A DNA stretch of 44,218 bases from Nanobdellota archaeon (GTDB lineage Archaea; Nanobdellota; Nanobdellia; JAAOXT01). The stretch is from NCBI GenBank assembly GCA_018221045.1, contig JAAOXT010000019.1, forward strand, positions 1-44,218, given 5' to 3'. This document shows positions 8,914 through 18,432 of this stretch, piece by piece (position 1 is the first letter of the stretch; every line of letters starts with the position of its first letter). The position numbers and the translations under genes are program-made. Under the pieces are notes generated by a model that saw nothing but the letters and a program-made list of their open reading frames with translations, searched no databases and was not told where the DNA came from.

Positions 8914-9602
8914 TTATTCACCTCAATAAAAAGTTTGAGAGTGTTTAATAATGTTTTAGGACCATGCTTTAAAACAGAAAATTTGGATTCGTCCCTGTGC
9001 TCGTAATAAACAGGGATTTCTTTTATCACGAACCTTTTTTTTTTGGCTTTTACGAGGAGTTCAAGATTTACTTCAAATCCTTTTGATTTAAGCTCAATTG
9101 ATTTAACAACTTCTTTTTTGAAGGCTTGAAACCCGCTTTGAGAATCTTTAACTTTTAGTCCGAAAAGAAGCCTGTTTAATGCGTAATAAATCCTGCTTGC
9201 CAGAAACCTATTCATCGGGATTTTTTTGTCTTCACCCTTATACCTTGAAGCGATTACAATGTCGTTTTTTTCAAGTTCTTTGAGAAGTTTCGGGAATATC
9301 TTCGGGTTAACTGACATGTCTGCGTCGGTCATTATGATTTTCTGTCCTTTGGCTTTTGAGAACATGAAATTCCAGGCCCAGCCTAATCCTTTTCCTTCTT
9401 TAAAGCTGAAAGTTCTGACTCTAGAGTCTTTTTTCCTTATTTCTTCCATTATCTCTAAAGTTTTGTCCGTGCTCCCGTCCTGCTCAATAATTATCTCATA
9501 ATCAGTTTTTAAAGAGTCCATTATTTTCTTGACTTTGTTGTAACTGGAAGCTAGTATTTTTTCTTCATCACGGCAAGGGATTAAAATTGAAACATTTATC
9601 AT
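8910..9602 (-). CDS. GT2 glycosyltransferase, polyprenyl-phosphate sugar synthase type (DPM1/GtrB-like)
   Basis: 230 residues, a single GT-A domain without membrane segments. Visible: SILIPCRDEE nucleotide-binding start, QDGSTDKT (41-48), and the TDADMS metal-binding motif (92-97). SRYKG, then the DSQSGFQAF motif and VPVYYEHR-like C-terminal signature (IPVYYEHRDESK) match dolichyl-phosphate mannose synthase and related enzymes. The reaction would be NDP-sugar plus polyprenyl phosphate to polyprenyl-phosphate sugar at the inner membrane face. It is the first gene of the minus operon and would supply donor to the GT-C enzymes downstream. A TATA-like element lies 28-36 bases before ATG 9602. Confidence 0.88.
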   Translation of the reverse strand: MINVSILIPCRDEEKILASSYNKVKKIMDSLKTDYEIIIEQDGSTDKTLEIMEEIRKKDSRVRTFSFKEGKGLGWAWNFMFSKAKGQKIIMTDADMSVNPKIFPKLLKELEKNDIVIASRYKGEDKKIPMNRFLASRIYYALNRLLFGLKVKDSQSGFQAFKKEVVKSIELKSKGFEVNLELLVKAKKKRFVIKEIPVYYEHRDESKFSVLKHGPKTLLNTLKLFIEVNK

Positions 9603-9644
9603 AAACTAAAAGTTTAAAATAGATTCACATTTTTTAAGTTATTC
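9603..9644. promoter_or_regulatory. 42-base divergent promoter, two TATA boxes
   Basis: The gap holds TTTAAAAT (9613-9620), 25-32 bases before the plus ATG 9645, and TTAAAAAA (minus sense, 9630-9637), about 28-35 bases before the minus ATG 9602. Each box lies close to the opposite start codon, so both transcripts would be leaderless and the two polymerase complexes would compete. Confidence 0.55.
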
Positions 9645-10499
9645 ATGTTAAAATCAGCTGTCATCGGCGTTGGAAAGTGGGGGGTTAAGCACGTTGCAGA
9701 GTGGAAGAATGTTAGGAGCCTTGTTTTAAGCGCGGTGTGCGACAAAAACGAAAACCTTTCTGGAGGGTTTAGTGATTTGAAGTTTGTAACAGACTACCAC
9801 GACTTACTGGGTTCGGATATTGATTGTTTTAGTGTTTGTACTCCTAACGAAACACATTTTGAAATCGCGCATGACTTGCTTAATTCTGGAAAACATGTTC
9901 TTTTAGAGAAGCCTATGTGTTTGAGTTCAAGCGAATGCTTGAAACTTTACAGGCTTGCTGAAAAGAAAGGTTTGGTTCTGGTTCCAGGTCACGTTTATCG
10001 TTTTAATAACGCGCTTGAAAAGGTTAAAGACATGATAAAAAAGTTAGGGACTGTTAAAAAAATAAAACTATCTTGGATTAACGTTCTTCCCCCTAATACT
10101 AAACAATCAATAATCTATGATCTAGGACCACACATGTGGGACATCCTAAACACGATTTTTGAAGACGAAGTTATTGTGAGCTCTGCAGTTTGTGAAAGAG
10201 AAAGAGCTTGGATTAGAGGAAGCGTAGGAGGCAAAAGTTACGACGTTGAACTGGAATGGAAAGGTAAGCAAAAAAAGAGAGAACTACTTGTTGAAGGTTC
10301 TAAAGCTAAAATTTGTTTGGACGTGGCTCAGCAAAAATTCATAACCCCTAAAACCAATCATTTTCCGAACAACACCCTGTTGTCAGAGTTAAATTTTTTT
10401 GTGGACAAGATAAATGGGAAAACTAATAAGTCGGTTAATGGATTACTTGGTTATAAATCAATTAGGTGGGTCGAGGAATGTCTGAAAAAAAACATTTAG
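9645..10499 (+). CDS. Gfo/Idh/MocA-family NAD(P)-dependent sugar oxidoreductase
   Basis: 284 residues. The N-terminal Rossmann fold shows GVGKWG (8-13), VCDKN (31-35), CTPNETH (65-71) and the EKP motif (88-90) with its catalytic/NAD-binding Lys89, followed by GHVYRF. The C-terminal domain is shorter than in the usual 330-370-residue family members. These enzymes oxidise or reduce nucleotide-sugar hydroxyl or keto groups, often at C3 in 2,3-diamino or amino-sugar pathways. The gene is first in a plus operon with a GT2 and a B12-radical SAM enzyme, consistent with making a modified sugar precursor. Substrate unknown. Confidence 0.88.
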   Translation: MLKSAVIGVGKWGVKHVAEWKNVRSLVLSAVCDKNENLSGGFSDLKFVTDYHDLLGSDIDCFSVCTPNETHFEIAHDLLNSGKHVLLEKPMCLSSSECLKLYRLAEKKGLVLVPGHVYRFNNALEKVKDMIKKLGTVKKIKLSWINVLPPNTKQSIIYDLGPHMWDILNTIFEDEVIVSSAVCERERAWIRGSVGGKSYDVELEWKGKQKKRELLVEGSKAKICLDVAQQKFITPKTNHFPNNTLLSELNFFVDKINGKTNKSVNGLLGYKSIRWVEECLKKNI

Positions 10500-11479
10500 T
10501 TTCCGTTGTTATTCCTGTAAAGGATTGCGAAAAAACCATGCCCGACCTTATGAAATCTTTGCAAAAACAAGATTACCCCAACTATGAAGTGATTGTTGTC
10601 GATTCTTCAAGCGATAAAACTCCTAAAATCGTTGAGAAACATGGTTTTAGACTGGTTAAGATCCCCAAAACCAGAAAAAGGAACACTAACATCGCCAGAA
10701 ACATTGGATGGAAAAAAGCTAGGGGCAATATCGTCGCTTTCACTGATGGGGACTGCAAGGTTTCAAGCAATTGGTTGTCAGAGCTTGTTAAAGGATTTGA
10801 TAGTGATGAAATCGCTGTCACTGGTGGCGGGATTAAACGGTGGGGGGAATCTTTTTTCTCAAGATATCATGATTGGGCTTACAGAAGTGGTATCCCAAAA
10901 ATTGAGAAAGAAGTTATTTTTGACGAAAAGCTTTACGCTGACAAACAATCGTTTTCAGATTATGAACTTATCGTAGGTATGAACATGGCTATCCGAAAAA
11001 AAGTTCTAAGAAAAGTTGAGGGGTTCGATGAAAACATGCACTACTTGGAAGAGAATGAGATTTTTTGGAGAATAATCAAAAAAGGTTACAAGCTAAAAAC
11101 AACTCCAAAAGCAATTATTTTTCACAAACACGCTTCTGACTTCAAAACTTGTGTAAAAAAATATTTTAGTTCTGGAAGGGGTGTGGGGATGTTTATCAGA
11201 AGATATCCTAAAAGCGATTTTTCTAAGCATCGTTTAAGACTTCTTCTGGCTTTCGCATTTTTTTTGATTTCTTTACCGATCGTTTCAGTTTACAACTTGT
11301 TCTTGGGGTTAGGATTTTTTTTAGCGCCACTGCTCTTAACAGCGTCTTACTCTGTTAAAAAAAGTTTTAAGGAAAACTCTTTGGAGCCTTTATTGTATCC
11401 TTTGATTGATTACATTCTTTGTGGTTATTCTTATCACTTTGGCATAGCTCATGGTTTATTATTCAAGGATTCGACATGA
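10478..11479 (+). CDS. GT2 glycosyltransferase with C-terminal membrane helices
   Basis: 333 residues from ATG 10478, which has GAGG just upstream and overlaps the end of the dehydrogenase gene; an in-frame GTG at 10466 is the alternative. The GT-A domain shows VSVVIPVKDCE, VDSSSDKT (41-48) and TDGDC (89-93, metal-binding). It then has FDENMHYLEENE, matching the ED-type acceptor loop of GT2 enzymes. A pair of membrane helices lies at ~255-300. It would extend a lipid-linked or surface glycan on the cytoplasmic face. Its stop overlaps the next start as ATGA. Confidence 0.87.
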   Translation: MSEKKHLVSVVIPVKDCEKTMPDLMKSLQKQDYPNYEVIVVDSSSDKTPKIVEKHGFRLVKIPKTRKRNTNIARNIGWKKARGNIVAFTDGDCKVSSNWLSELVKGFDSDEIAVTGGGIKRWGESFFSRYHDWAYRSGIPKIEKEVIFDEKLYADKQSFSDYELIVGMNMAIRKKVLRKVEGFDENMHYLEENEIFWRIIKKGYKLKTTPKAIIFHKHASDFKTCVKKYFSSGRGVGMFIRRYPKSDFSKHRLRLLLAFAFFLISLPIVSVYNLFLGLGFFLAPLLLTASYSVKKSFKENSLEPLLYPLIDYILCGYSYHFGIAHGLLFKDST

Positions 11480-12861
11480 AGGTTCTATTTGCTAATCCTC
11501 CTTGGAGTAGAAGTCAGAAACATATTGCGAGCAGTATCAAATTCTCTTTTCCACCCTTAGGATTATTACAATTAGGGTCTTATGCTCAAGCTCAAGGTTT
11601 AGAAGTCAAAGTTGTTGACAACATCGGTTTTGGCTCAAACATTAAAGAGTTTATAAGAAAAGTCGAGGGTTTTGGTCCAGACTTGGTTTGTTTAACCACT
11701 TCAACCACGACTTTTGAAAATGCTTTAAAAACGGTTCAAGCCATAAAAGCAAGTTCTTCAGGTATAAAAACCGTTCTTGGAGGGCCGCACGTTTCAGTAC
11801 TTCCTGATGAAGCTTTAATCAAAGGAGTTGATTTTGTTGTTAGGGGTGAAGGCGAAAAAACTTTTGAGGAGCTTGTGAAATCTTTAAAGGCTGGAAAAGG
11901 TTTTGGAAAAGTCAAGGGCTTGTCGTTCAAGCAAGGCAAAAAAGTTATCCATAACCGCTCTAGGGTTTTAATTAAAAACATTGATGAACTTCCCTTTGCG
12001 GATAGGGAACTTGTTCCCATTAAAAAGTATGTTTCTCCTCCAGGACTTGCTTTAAATGACCTGGCAACAAACATGATTGCTTCAAGAGGGTGTCCTTTTA
12101 GGTGTTCTTTCTGCTCTAACACTGTTTTTGGAAAAACTTTTAGACCTAACTCTGCGGAAAGAATGGTAAAAGAAGTTGGTTATTTGAAAAATCTGGGTTT
12201 TAAGGAAGTTTTTTTTAATGATGACGTGTTCACGCTTAATAAGAAAAGGGTTTTTGATTTCTGCAATGGTTTGGAAAAAGATGGATTGGATGTTTTGTGG
12301 TCTTGTTCAACTAGGGCGGATTGTTTGGATCGTGAAATGATTCGTAAGATGAAAAAAAGCGGGTGCCATACTATTGGTTTTGGTGTTGAGAGCAGCGATC
12401 AAAAATTTATTGACCAGATGAACAAAGACATTAAATTAAAAACAATTGAAAAAGCCATACGCTTGTGTAAAGAAGAAGGTCTCAACGTTAAAGCATACTA
12501 TCTTATTGGTTATTCAAATGATGTTGAAAGCAACGCTTTTAGGGATTTAAAACATGCGATAAAGCATGGGGTTGATTATGTCAAGTTCGCTTTGATGACA
12601 CCTTATCCGGGTACCCAGGTTTATACTGATTGGAAAAAAAATGGTTTATTAGTGAAAAGTGATTGGAAGGATTTTGATGGAGGGAGTTTGTTAAGAAGTG
12701 ATGTTGACCAAGAAAAGGTTAAAAAAATTTATGATATGGTTTATGCAGGTTTTTATTTAAGACCTGGTTTTGTTTTCAAACAAATTTTTAAGACGCGTTC
12801 TTTTTTGGAGCTTAAGAATTCTTTTTACACGCTCAAGTCTTTGTTGAAGAACAGTTTTTAA
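11476..12861 (+). CDS. B12-binding-domain radical SAM protein
   Basis: 461 residues from ATG 11476 (ATGA overlap with the GT2 stop). The B12-binding-like domain shows MKVLFANPPW, FPPLG, LGGPHVSVLPDE and RGEGE. The expected DxHxxG is replaced by VDNIGFG, so the cobalamin His ligand is missing. The radical SAM Cys are 206, 210 and 213, followed by FNDDVFT, FGVESS and a PYPGT motif. A C-terminal FYLRP matches its paralogues. It is coupled to a GT2 and a sugar dehydrogenase, so a sugar or lipid-linked sugar is a plausible substrate. Its stop overlaps that of the convergent transglutaminase gene by four bases. Confidence 0.9.
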   Translation: MKVLFANPPWSRSQKHIASSIKFSFPPLGLLQLGSYAQAQGLEVKVVDNIGFGSNIKEFIRKVEGFGPDLVCLTTSTTTFENALKTVQAIKASSSGIKTVLGGPHVSVLPDEALIKGVDFVVRGEGEKTFEELVKSLKAGKGFGKVKGLSFKQGKKVIHNRSRVLIKNIDELPFADRELVPIKKYVSPPGLALNDLATNMIASRGCPFRCSFCSNTVFGKTFRPNSAERMVKEVGYLKNLGFKEVFFNDDVFTLNKKRVFDFCNGLEKDGLDVLWSCSTRADCLDREMIRKMKKSGCHTIGFGVESSDQKFIDQMNKDIKLKTIEKAIRLCKEEGLNVKAYYLIGYSNDVESNAFRDLKHAIKHGVDYVKFALMTPYPGTQVYTDWKKNGLLVKSDWKDFDGGSLLRSDVDQEKVKKIYDMVYAGFYLRPGFVFKQIFKTRSFLELKNSFYTLKSLLKNSF

Positions 12862-13964
12862 GTAAAACAAGCTGGAATAATACTTGTTCCGCTTCCTTTA
12901 ACGTATTCTATTGTTTTTGGACATTCTTTGATAACTCCTTTATCATAAAAAACGCATTCGTTATAAGTCAGCATTATCATTCTGTCACCGTACAATTTTT
13001 TGAAATCTTCCAATTCCACGAAACCTAAAACCCCAACTGAATCTATCATCATCCAGCCTTCTTCTGGAAGCCATACTTCGACAAGCGTGTGGGAAGTATC
13101 AGAATAAGTCTTGTTGTTTTGGTGAACTTTGAGTATTTCCACGTTTCTTGCGGGCAAGCCGAGCGCTCTTAAAGAACTTATCAGTATTTGGGACTGCAAG
13201 TTACAACTTGAAACTGTTCCTTTCCAAGAAATCATTTTTTTAGCTATATTAACATCTTGATTGACTTGGTCTTCATGAGTTTCTGATTCTTGTTGACTGA
13301 ACCAGAGAATGTTTAATAATCCTTCAATCGTTGACTTTAGGTTTCCATCCTTTTGGAATTTTAGGGCAAATTCTTGGATGTATTTGTTTGCGGGGTGGTG
13401 AGCGCAGTTCTGCCCGCAGAAAAAGTTTCTTGACAAAGAGTTTCCGTGGAAAAACGTCATTAAGTAATCTGAAATGTTATCGTGTTCTATCATTTTTGTC
13501 TTGCCTAGACCGACTGTAAAGAGCTTCGGCTCGTCGTTGATGAATATTATGTTCGGGTACACTCCTGAGCTCAGCGTTCCAGGATTAACATCAATTTTTA
13601 TTATAATTTCTCCTGATTCGTGGATAAAGTTTTGTTCGGATTGCTCCCACGAGATTCTTTTGAATTCCTGTTCATTATAAACGCATTCGCTTTTTACGGA
13701 AGTGTATGAATCTATTTTTAAATTTATTCCAGGAAAGGTTACAAAATCCAATTGAGATGGTTCTTTTAAATCCGTTCTTAAAGTGTAATATCCCGTATAG
13801 TCGGGTAAACCGTAATAATAAAAATTGCTTGAACTGACAATTGAAAACGCTTCCTGTAAAAGAATGAATATCATTAAAAACATCGTTATCACCAGAAAAG
13901 TTTTTCCAAGGGCGGATGTATGTTTTCCAACAGTTTTTTTTATTTTAGAGCAAGTTTTTTTCAA
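12858..13964 (-). CDS. Membrane-anchored transglutaminase-like protein
   Basis: 368 residues from TTG 13964, chosen because GGAG lies a few bases upstream and it follows the asnB stop directly; an earlier in-frame TTG at 13997 would overlap asnB. A single membrane helix (~22-41) anchors a large outer region. The transglutaminase-core triad is visible: Cys254 in SSCNLQSQILI followed by ALGLPAR, His292 in TSHTLVEVWL and Asp308 in MMIDSVG. The family includes cysteine proteases, amide-bond hydrolases and cross-linkers. Further Cys (CGQNCAHH) occur in the outer part. It shares an operon with AsnB. Possible roles are processing or cross-linking of surface proteins or glycopeptides. Confidence 0.85.
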   Translation of the reverse strand: MKKTCSKIKKTVGKHTSALGKTFLVITMFLMIFILLQEAFSIVSSSNFYYYGLPDYTGYYTLRTDLKEPSQLDFVTFPGINLKIDSYTSVKSECVYNEQEFKRISWEQSEQNFIHESGEIIIKIDVNPGTLSSGVYPNIIFINDEPKLFTVGLGKTKMIEHDNISDYLMTFFHGNSLSRNFFCGQNCAHHPANKYIQEFALKFQKDGNLKSTIEGLLNILWFSQQESETHEDQVNQDVNIAKKMISWKGTVSSCNLQSQILISSLRALGLPARNVEILKVHQNNKTYSDTSHTLVEVWLPEEGWMMIDSVGVLGFVELEDFKKLYGDRMIMLTYNECVFYDKGVIKECPKTIEYVKGSGTSIIPACFT

Positions 13965-13968
13965 GGAG

Positions 13969-15744
13969 TCACTCCCACTTCTTTTTAACGAAGTCAATCC
14001 ATGTTTGTAATGTTAACACGACCCATGTTTTTAGGTTGTAATAATAGTTTTCCGCGCTTTTAATCCTTATTCTCGTAAGTTCATCGTAATCAAAGAGACC
14101 TATTTCTTTGTTTTTCTGTTGTGAAAAATAGTGATCAACCCAGTGTTTCATCTCTTCGTTCATCCATTGAGTGGTGGGTGTCCAGAAGGGTTTTTTCTTC
14201 CTGTTAACGACGGTTCTGGGAAGTTCTTTTTTGAACGCGTCTCTGAGTATTTTTTTTGAGTTAATCCAACCAGATTTTTGATTTATTGGAAGACTCATTC
14301 CAAAACTTACAATGTCATGAGAAAGGAAAGGTGTTCTGGACTCCACGTGATTTGCCATACCCATCCTGTCAACTTTTGTTAGGATGAATTTTGGGAGAAA
14401 GTGGTTGACTTCGTAGGAAAAAACGTCTTTAACGTTGTTTACTTGCCTAGCGAAGTATTTGTCTGTTTTTGTAAAACATTTTTTTTTAAGGATCTTTTTT
14501 TTCTCAGAGTCTGTGAAAACCGCGTTTCTTTGAATGAAAGCGTTTGAAAAATCTCCTGTTAAAGAATTGATTAAGCGTTTGACAAAAACGTTTTTACCTG
14601 TTCTCATTTGACCAAGCAGTTTTGAAGGTTTAAATCTAAGTTTGTGGTAGTGATAAAGCATTCGGGCGTCCCTGTATCGGGAGTACCCTCCGAAAACCTC
14701 GTCAGCCCCTTCTCCTGAAAGCACGACTCTTATTCCTTGTTTTTTTAGAGCGCTTGATAAAACGAATGATGGTATTATCACCGGGTCGAAAACAGGCTCA
14801 TCCGATAGGTACACAAGTTCAGGGAATTTTTCAAAAACCTTTGGCGGAAAGGTAACTTCATAATGCTCTGTTCCTAAGATTTGAGCGATTTTTTTAGCGT
14901 GAGCAGACTCGTCTTCTTTTTTTCCGTAACTTATTGAAAACGTTTTTATTTTTTCGTTGAACTGTTTGGAATAATAAGCTATTATTGTGGAATCCAATCC
15001 CCCCGAAAGAAAAACACCTGTTTCCCTGTCTTGAGGTGTTCTTTTTCTGATACTTTCTTTAATCATTTCTTTTAAGCATCCTTGAACCGGAGATTTGTGC
15101 CAGTACTTTTTTAATGACAGTTTATTTTCTTTGAGGGTTATGGTGTGCGCGGGTTTCACTCTGAACACATTTTTTATTAGTGTTTTTGAGTCGCTGGTCA
15201 GTCTCATGGTTAAAAATTCGTTAAGCGCTTGAATGTTTATTTCTGGTTTGACCAAACCACTTGCTAGTAAAGATTTTATCTCGGAAGCAAAAATAAATGC
15301 GGTTTTGTCTTTGTAATAATAAAGAGGTTTTATACCAAATCGGTCTCTTGTAAGGATTAGTTTTTTTTCTTTTTCATCTCTTAACGCTATTGCGAACATG
15401 CCATCAAGATTTTTTGAGAAGTTTTCGCCCCATTCCTCGTAAGCGTGAACAATTATCTCAGTATCCGCATCTGTTTTAAACTCGTGGCCTTTTTTTTCAA
15501 GTTTTTCTCTCAAAGCTTTATGATTATAAATCTCTCCGTTGAAAACAGCGATTACGTCTCCTTCTTCGTTGGTTATTGGCTGGTCTCCTTTTTTGCCGGT
15601 TATTCTTAACACGTTTGTTCCCATTAGAAAATTTTGGCTGAAGTATTTACTGGTGAAGTCTGGCCCGCGGTAATCAATCTCTTTCAGCATTTTTTTTAAC
15701 GCGTTCTTGTTTTCGCAACCGATTAAACCTGATATACCACACAT
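13969..15744 (-). CDS. asnB: Glutamine-dependent asparagine synthase (AsnB) family amidotransferase
   Basis: 591 residues. The N-terminal glutaminase (class II) starts MCGISGLIG with catalytic Cys2, then RGPDF, FNGEIYNH and TDADTEIIVH. The synthetase domain has the ATP-pyrophosphatase P-loop SGGLDS (247-252), GEGADEVFGGYSRYRD and DRMGMANHVESRTPFL. Canonical AsnB makes asparagine from aspartate, glutamine and ATP. In polysaccharide loci, homologues of this family amidate sugar uronic acids or make modified amino-sugar amides, so either role is open. It heads a two-gene minus operon with the transglutaminase-like gene. The TATA-like element TTTTAAAT (minus) lies 27-34 bases upstream of ATG 15744. 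Confidence 0.93.
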   Translation of the reverse strand: MCGISGLIGCENKNALKKMLKEIDYRGPDFTSKYFSQNFLMGTNVLRITGKKGDQPITNEEGDVIAVFNGEIYNHKALREKLEKKGHEFKTDADTEIIVHAYEEWGENFSKNLDGMFAIALRDEKEKKLILTRDRFGIKPLYYYKDKTAFIFASEIKSLLASGLVKPEINIQALNEFLTMRLTSDSKTLIKNVFRVKPAHTITLKENKLSLKKYWHKSPVQGCLKEMIKESIRKRTPQDRETGVFLSGGLDSTIIAYYSKQFNEKIKTFSISYGKKEDESAHAKKIAQILGTEHYEVTFPPKVFEKFPELVYLSDEPVFDPVIIPSFVLSSALKKQGIRVVLSGEGADEVFGGYSRYRDARMLYHYHKLRFKPSKLLGQMRTGKNVFVKRLINSLTGDFSNAFIQRNAVFTDSEKKKILKKKCFTKTDKYFARQVNNVKDVFSYEVNHFLPKFILTKVDRMGMANHVESRTPFLSHDIVSFGMSLPINQKSGWINSKKILRDAFKKELPRTVVNRKKKPFWTPTTQWMNEEMKHWVDHYFSQQKNKEIGLFDYDELTRIRIKSAENYYYNLKTWVVLTLQTWIDFVKKKWE

Positions 15745-15786
15745 TTTTTAAACTCTTAAACGTCTTAAGATTTAAAAGTTATTCCA
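15745..15786. promoter_or_regulatory. 42-base divergent promoter between asnB and membrane protein
   Basis: The minus-sense TTTTAAAT (15771-15778) lies 27-34 bases from asnB ATG 15744. The plus-sense CTTAAACG (15755-15762) lies 25-32 bases before ATG 15787. The length equals that of the divergent gap at 9603-9644, and both end with AAGTTATTC or AAAGTTATTCC immediately before the plus start codon. Confidence 0.45.
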
Positions 15787-18432
15787 ATGGGTATCGATGA
15801 TAATGCGGTTCGAATTTTTTCTTTTATCTTAATTTTTGTTTTTTTTATGATCTTATCCCGTTTTTTCAGCATTTTTAACATGCTTTTTTTTATTGGATTC
15901 TTTTTTGTTCTTTACATCATCTATTTCAATGAAAAAGCCAAATCTTTCTTTTCTAAGCATTACAGGTTCTTTCTAGCCGTTTTGTTAATCTCTCCTGTCT
16001 TAATCTTTATTTTTTCAGGGGGTTTTGAGAGTAAGATTCCTGTATTCATTGACATGCCCTACCAATTTTATTTATTCACTTATTTTGATAAACTCATGAC
16101 AGTTTATCATAGCGTTTTTGGCTGGGACTTCAATTTTGCGGCGGGATATTTGCAGTTACAGAATCAGCCGCCTTTACTTCACGCCCTGTTTTTTGTTTTT
16201 AAGAAAATCTTTTTTTTCGTTTCAGAAGAGCTTTTATTTCGAACCACTATTCTTGGCGTTTTCTTATTCCCGACTTTATCTCTCCTTTATTTGATTAGAA
16301 ATCAATCTCGAAAAGTCATTCTGGTAACGCTTTTTGTTTGGCTTAGCTTACCTCATGATAATTTTATGATTGGTAATTTATTGCTCTACTTTTCAGTAGG
16401 GTGGTTTTTCATCTGTTTAAGTAAACTTAAATCTTTGACAGAAAAGAAAAGTCAAAAGAAGCTTATTGAATTAGTTATTTTGACAGTTATTCTTTTTTAT
16501 TCTCATCCGGGAGCTGGTTTTTTGTTCTTGTTTTTAGTCGTTTTTTTCCTGCCTTCTATTTCAAAAATCGGGATTAAAAAAATGATTTTGTTATTCTTTC
16601 TTCTCATAGGTAGCTGTTCAATTTTTATTATCTACGTTTTTGTCAATAATCAGGGGATTCACGAATCTTTTGTATTTGGCCATAGAGGATATGATTTCAG
16701 GGTCGAGTTTTTTAACGAGTATTTTAAAACCTCTCCTTTTGTTTTCATCTTGCCTTTAGGCCTTGTTTTTTTGAGTAAAGGTTTTTTCAGAAAAATCACT
16801 ATTGCAATCTATATTTTCTTGTTGATTTCAGTTGCACAATCTTTTTTTATTTTATCAGACGACCTTTCTTTCATAACCATTATCGCGGATAAAGGTTTAT
16901 TCGTTTCCACAGCTGTTTTCAGCTTCTTATCCGTTTATTCTTTAAAAAAAATGCATGAAAAGTTTGGCGACAATAAGCGCGCTGAAACCTTTCTTTTTTT
17001 CATCACTATGATGTTTTTTTACTCTACTGTGGTCAGAGCGTCTTTTGTAATAATGACTTGTTTTGAACCAATGGTTTTCTGGGAACAACTCTATAATTGG
17101 GACATTTATTACGAAACTAATAAGATAATGGGAAAAGTTTGGGAGTTCAGTGTTAGAAGTGATACCGGAAGCGTTTTAGAGTTTCTTAATAATTCAAGAA
17201 CAGAATCCCGTGTGTTATGGGAAGATGGTCCTCAGTTTCCTTTAGGTGGAGGGCACATAATGTCTTTAGCGTGGATGGAAACAAATAAGAGTTTTGCTAA
17301 CAAACCATACTCCCTCACAGCTATAACTGGAGTGGATTTAAGGAACGAGTTTCCTGAAGTTTTAGGAGCGAATCTAAGAAAAGATTACGACTTGTTTCTT
17401 AAGAGGTTAAAAGAGTATAACGTAAAGTACGTTGTTGCTTATCAGGATTTCTCTGATTTTTTGGACCATAAACCTCAATTCCGTAAGGTTCATTCAGGAT
17501 TCTATTTGTCTAACAAGACTTTTCCTTACGTCATGTTTTTTAAGAATCATCCTTGGTATATCTCTGAGACAATCCCGGATAACAGGTCTTTTCAAGCTTT
17601 CCCTGTAGACGCTTCTCTTTCTTTTAGTTGCGGTTATACTGACAAACATTTTTTTAATCTAAGAAATCAGGAAAGGGAAGGATTAATTCTTGTGCCTTGC
17701 AAAGTTGGAGGAATTACTTATCCTTCTGCGGTTGGAGAAAAATTCTTTTTGAAAGAAAATCATTCATATTTTTTGAGAATTGGTTTTTTTAAGTTGTATA
17801 ATGTTTCTTACGCTCCCACCAAGAACTCCGTTGTAAAGGTCTGGTTCATTAATGGTTCTGAGTCTATAAAAATTCTTGAAAAAAAAATAGAATACTCGGG
17901 TAAGTGGGAGGACGAAATTTTTGACTTAACCAATCATATTACTCAGGACGGTTTTCATGAGTTAAGAGTCGAAGCTTGGGCTGGGGGTCAATATTCAAGT
18001 GACTATTCTGTTGCAACAAATTTTGTTGTTTTGGACATGGGTCCTAAACAGGGTTATTTTCAGGAACCCGTTCCAGTATCTGAACCAACCATTAATGTTT
18101 ACGAGTTCTTGGGTTGCGAGGAGTCTTACGTGCTTCCTGCTGAAATGGGTGTGGCGTGGGTGGAGGATAAAACTATTCGAGCTAAAATCAATTCTTTAAA
18201 AGAGAATACGACAGTATTGTTGTCGTACAGTTTTTCCGAAAACTTCAGGGTGAACGATTCCTCAGTAGTGATTTCTCCTTCTGAAGATAATTTTATGCAA
18301 TTGTATTTTGAAAAACCAGGTTTCTATGATTTGGAAATTGAATTCTTCACTAATTTGAAGGGCAGGTTGGCTGAAGCTGTTTCAGCGATATGTTTTTTAA
18401 TCCTGCTGATTTTGTTTTTTAAGAATAAATGA
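15787..18432 (+). CDS. Large polytopic membrane protein with outer C-terminal domain (paralogue family A)
   Basis: 881 residues. About 12 membrane segments cover residues 1-430. The first outer loop (SGGFESKIPVFIDMP) holds the Asp expected of a GT-C type enzyme. From ~473 the outer part begins ESRVLWE, then a Gly-Gly-Gly loop, and continues as a long beta-rich domain to ~860, ending with one final helix. This architecture is shared with the proteins at 21072 and 25004. The C-terminal domain is longer than theirs and resembles a carbohydrate-binding sandwich. It starts a plus operon with two B12-radical SAM genes; its end overlaps the next start as ATGA. Probable outer-face glycosyltransferase. 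Confidence 0.7.
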   Translation: MGIDDNAVRIFSFILIFVFFMILSRFFSIFNMLFFIGFFFVLYIIYFNEKAKSFFSKHYRFFLAVLLISPVLIFIFSGGFESKIPVFIDMPYQFYLFTYFDKLMTVYHSVFGWDFNFAAGYLQLQNQPPLLHALFFVFKKIFFFVSEELLFRTTILGVFLFPTLSLLYLIRNQSRKVILVTLFVWLSLPHDNFMIGNLLLYFSVGWFFICLSKLKSLTEKKSQKKLIELVILTVILFYSHPGAGFLFLFLVVFFLPSISKIGIKKMILLFFLLIGSCSIFIIYVFVNNQGIHESFVFGHRGYDFRVEFFNEYFKTSPFVFILPLGLVFLSKGFFRKITIAIYIFLLISVAQSFFILSDDLSFITIIADKGLFVSTAVFSFLSVYSLKKMHEKFGDNKRAETFLFFITMMFFYSTVVRASFVIMTCFEPMVFWEQLYNWDIYYETNKIMGKVWEFSVRSDTGSVLEFLNNSRTESRVLWEDGPQFPLGGGHIMSLAWMETNKSFANKPYSLTAITGVDLRNEFPEVLGANLRKDYDLFLKRLKEYNVKYVVAYQDFSDFLDHKPQFRKVHSGFYLSNKTFPYVMFFKNHPWYISETIPDNRSFQAFPVDASLSFSCGYTDKHFFNLRNQEREGLILVPCKVGGITYPSAVGEKFFLKENHSYFLRIGFFKLYNVSYAPTKNSVVKVWFINGSESIKILEKKIEYSGKWEDEIFDLTNHITQDGFHELRVEAWAGGQYSSDYSVATNFVVLDMGPKQGYFQEPVPVSEPTINVYEFLGCEESYVLPAEMGVAWVEDKTIRAKINSLKENTTVLLSYSFSENFRVNDSSVVISPSEDNFMQLYFEKPGFYDLEIEFFTNLKGRLAEAVSAICFLILLILFFKNK

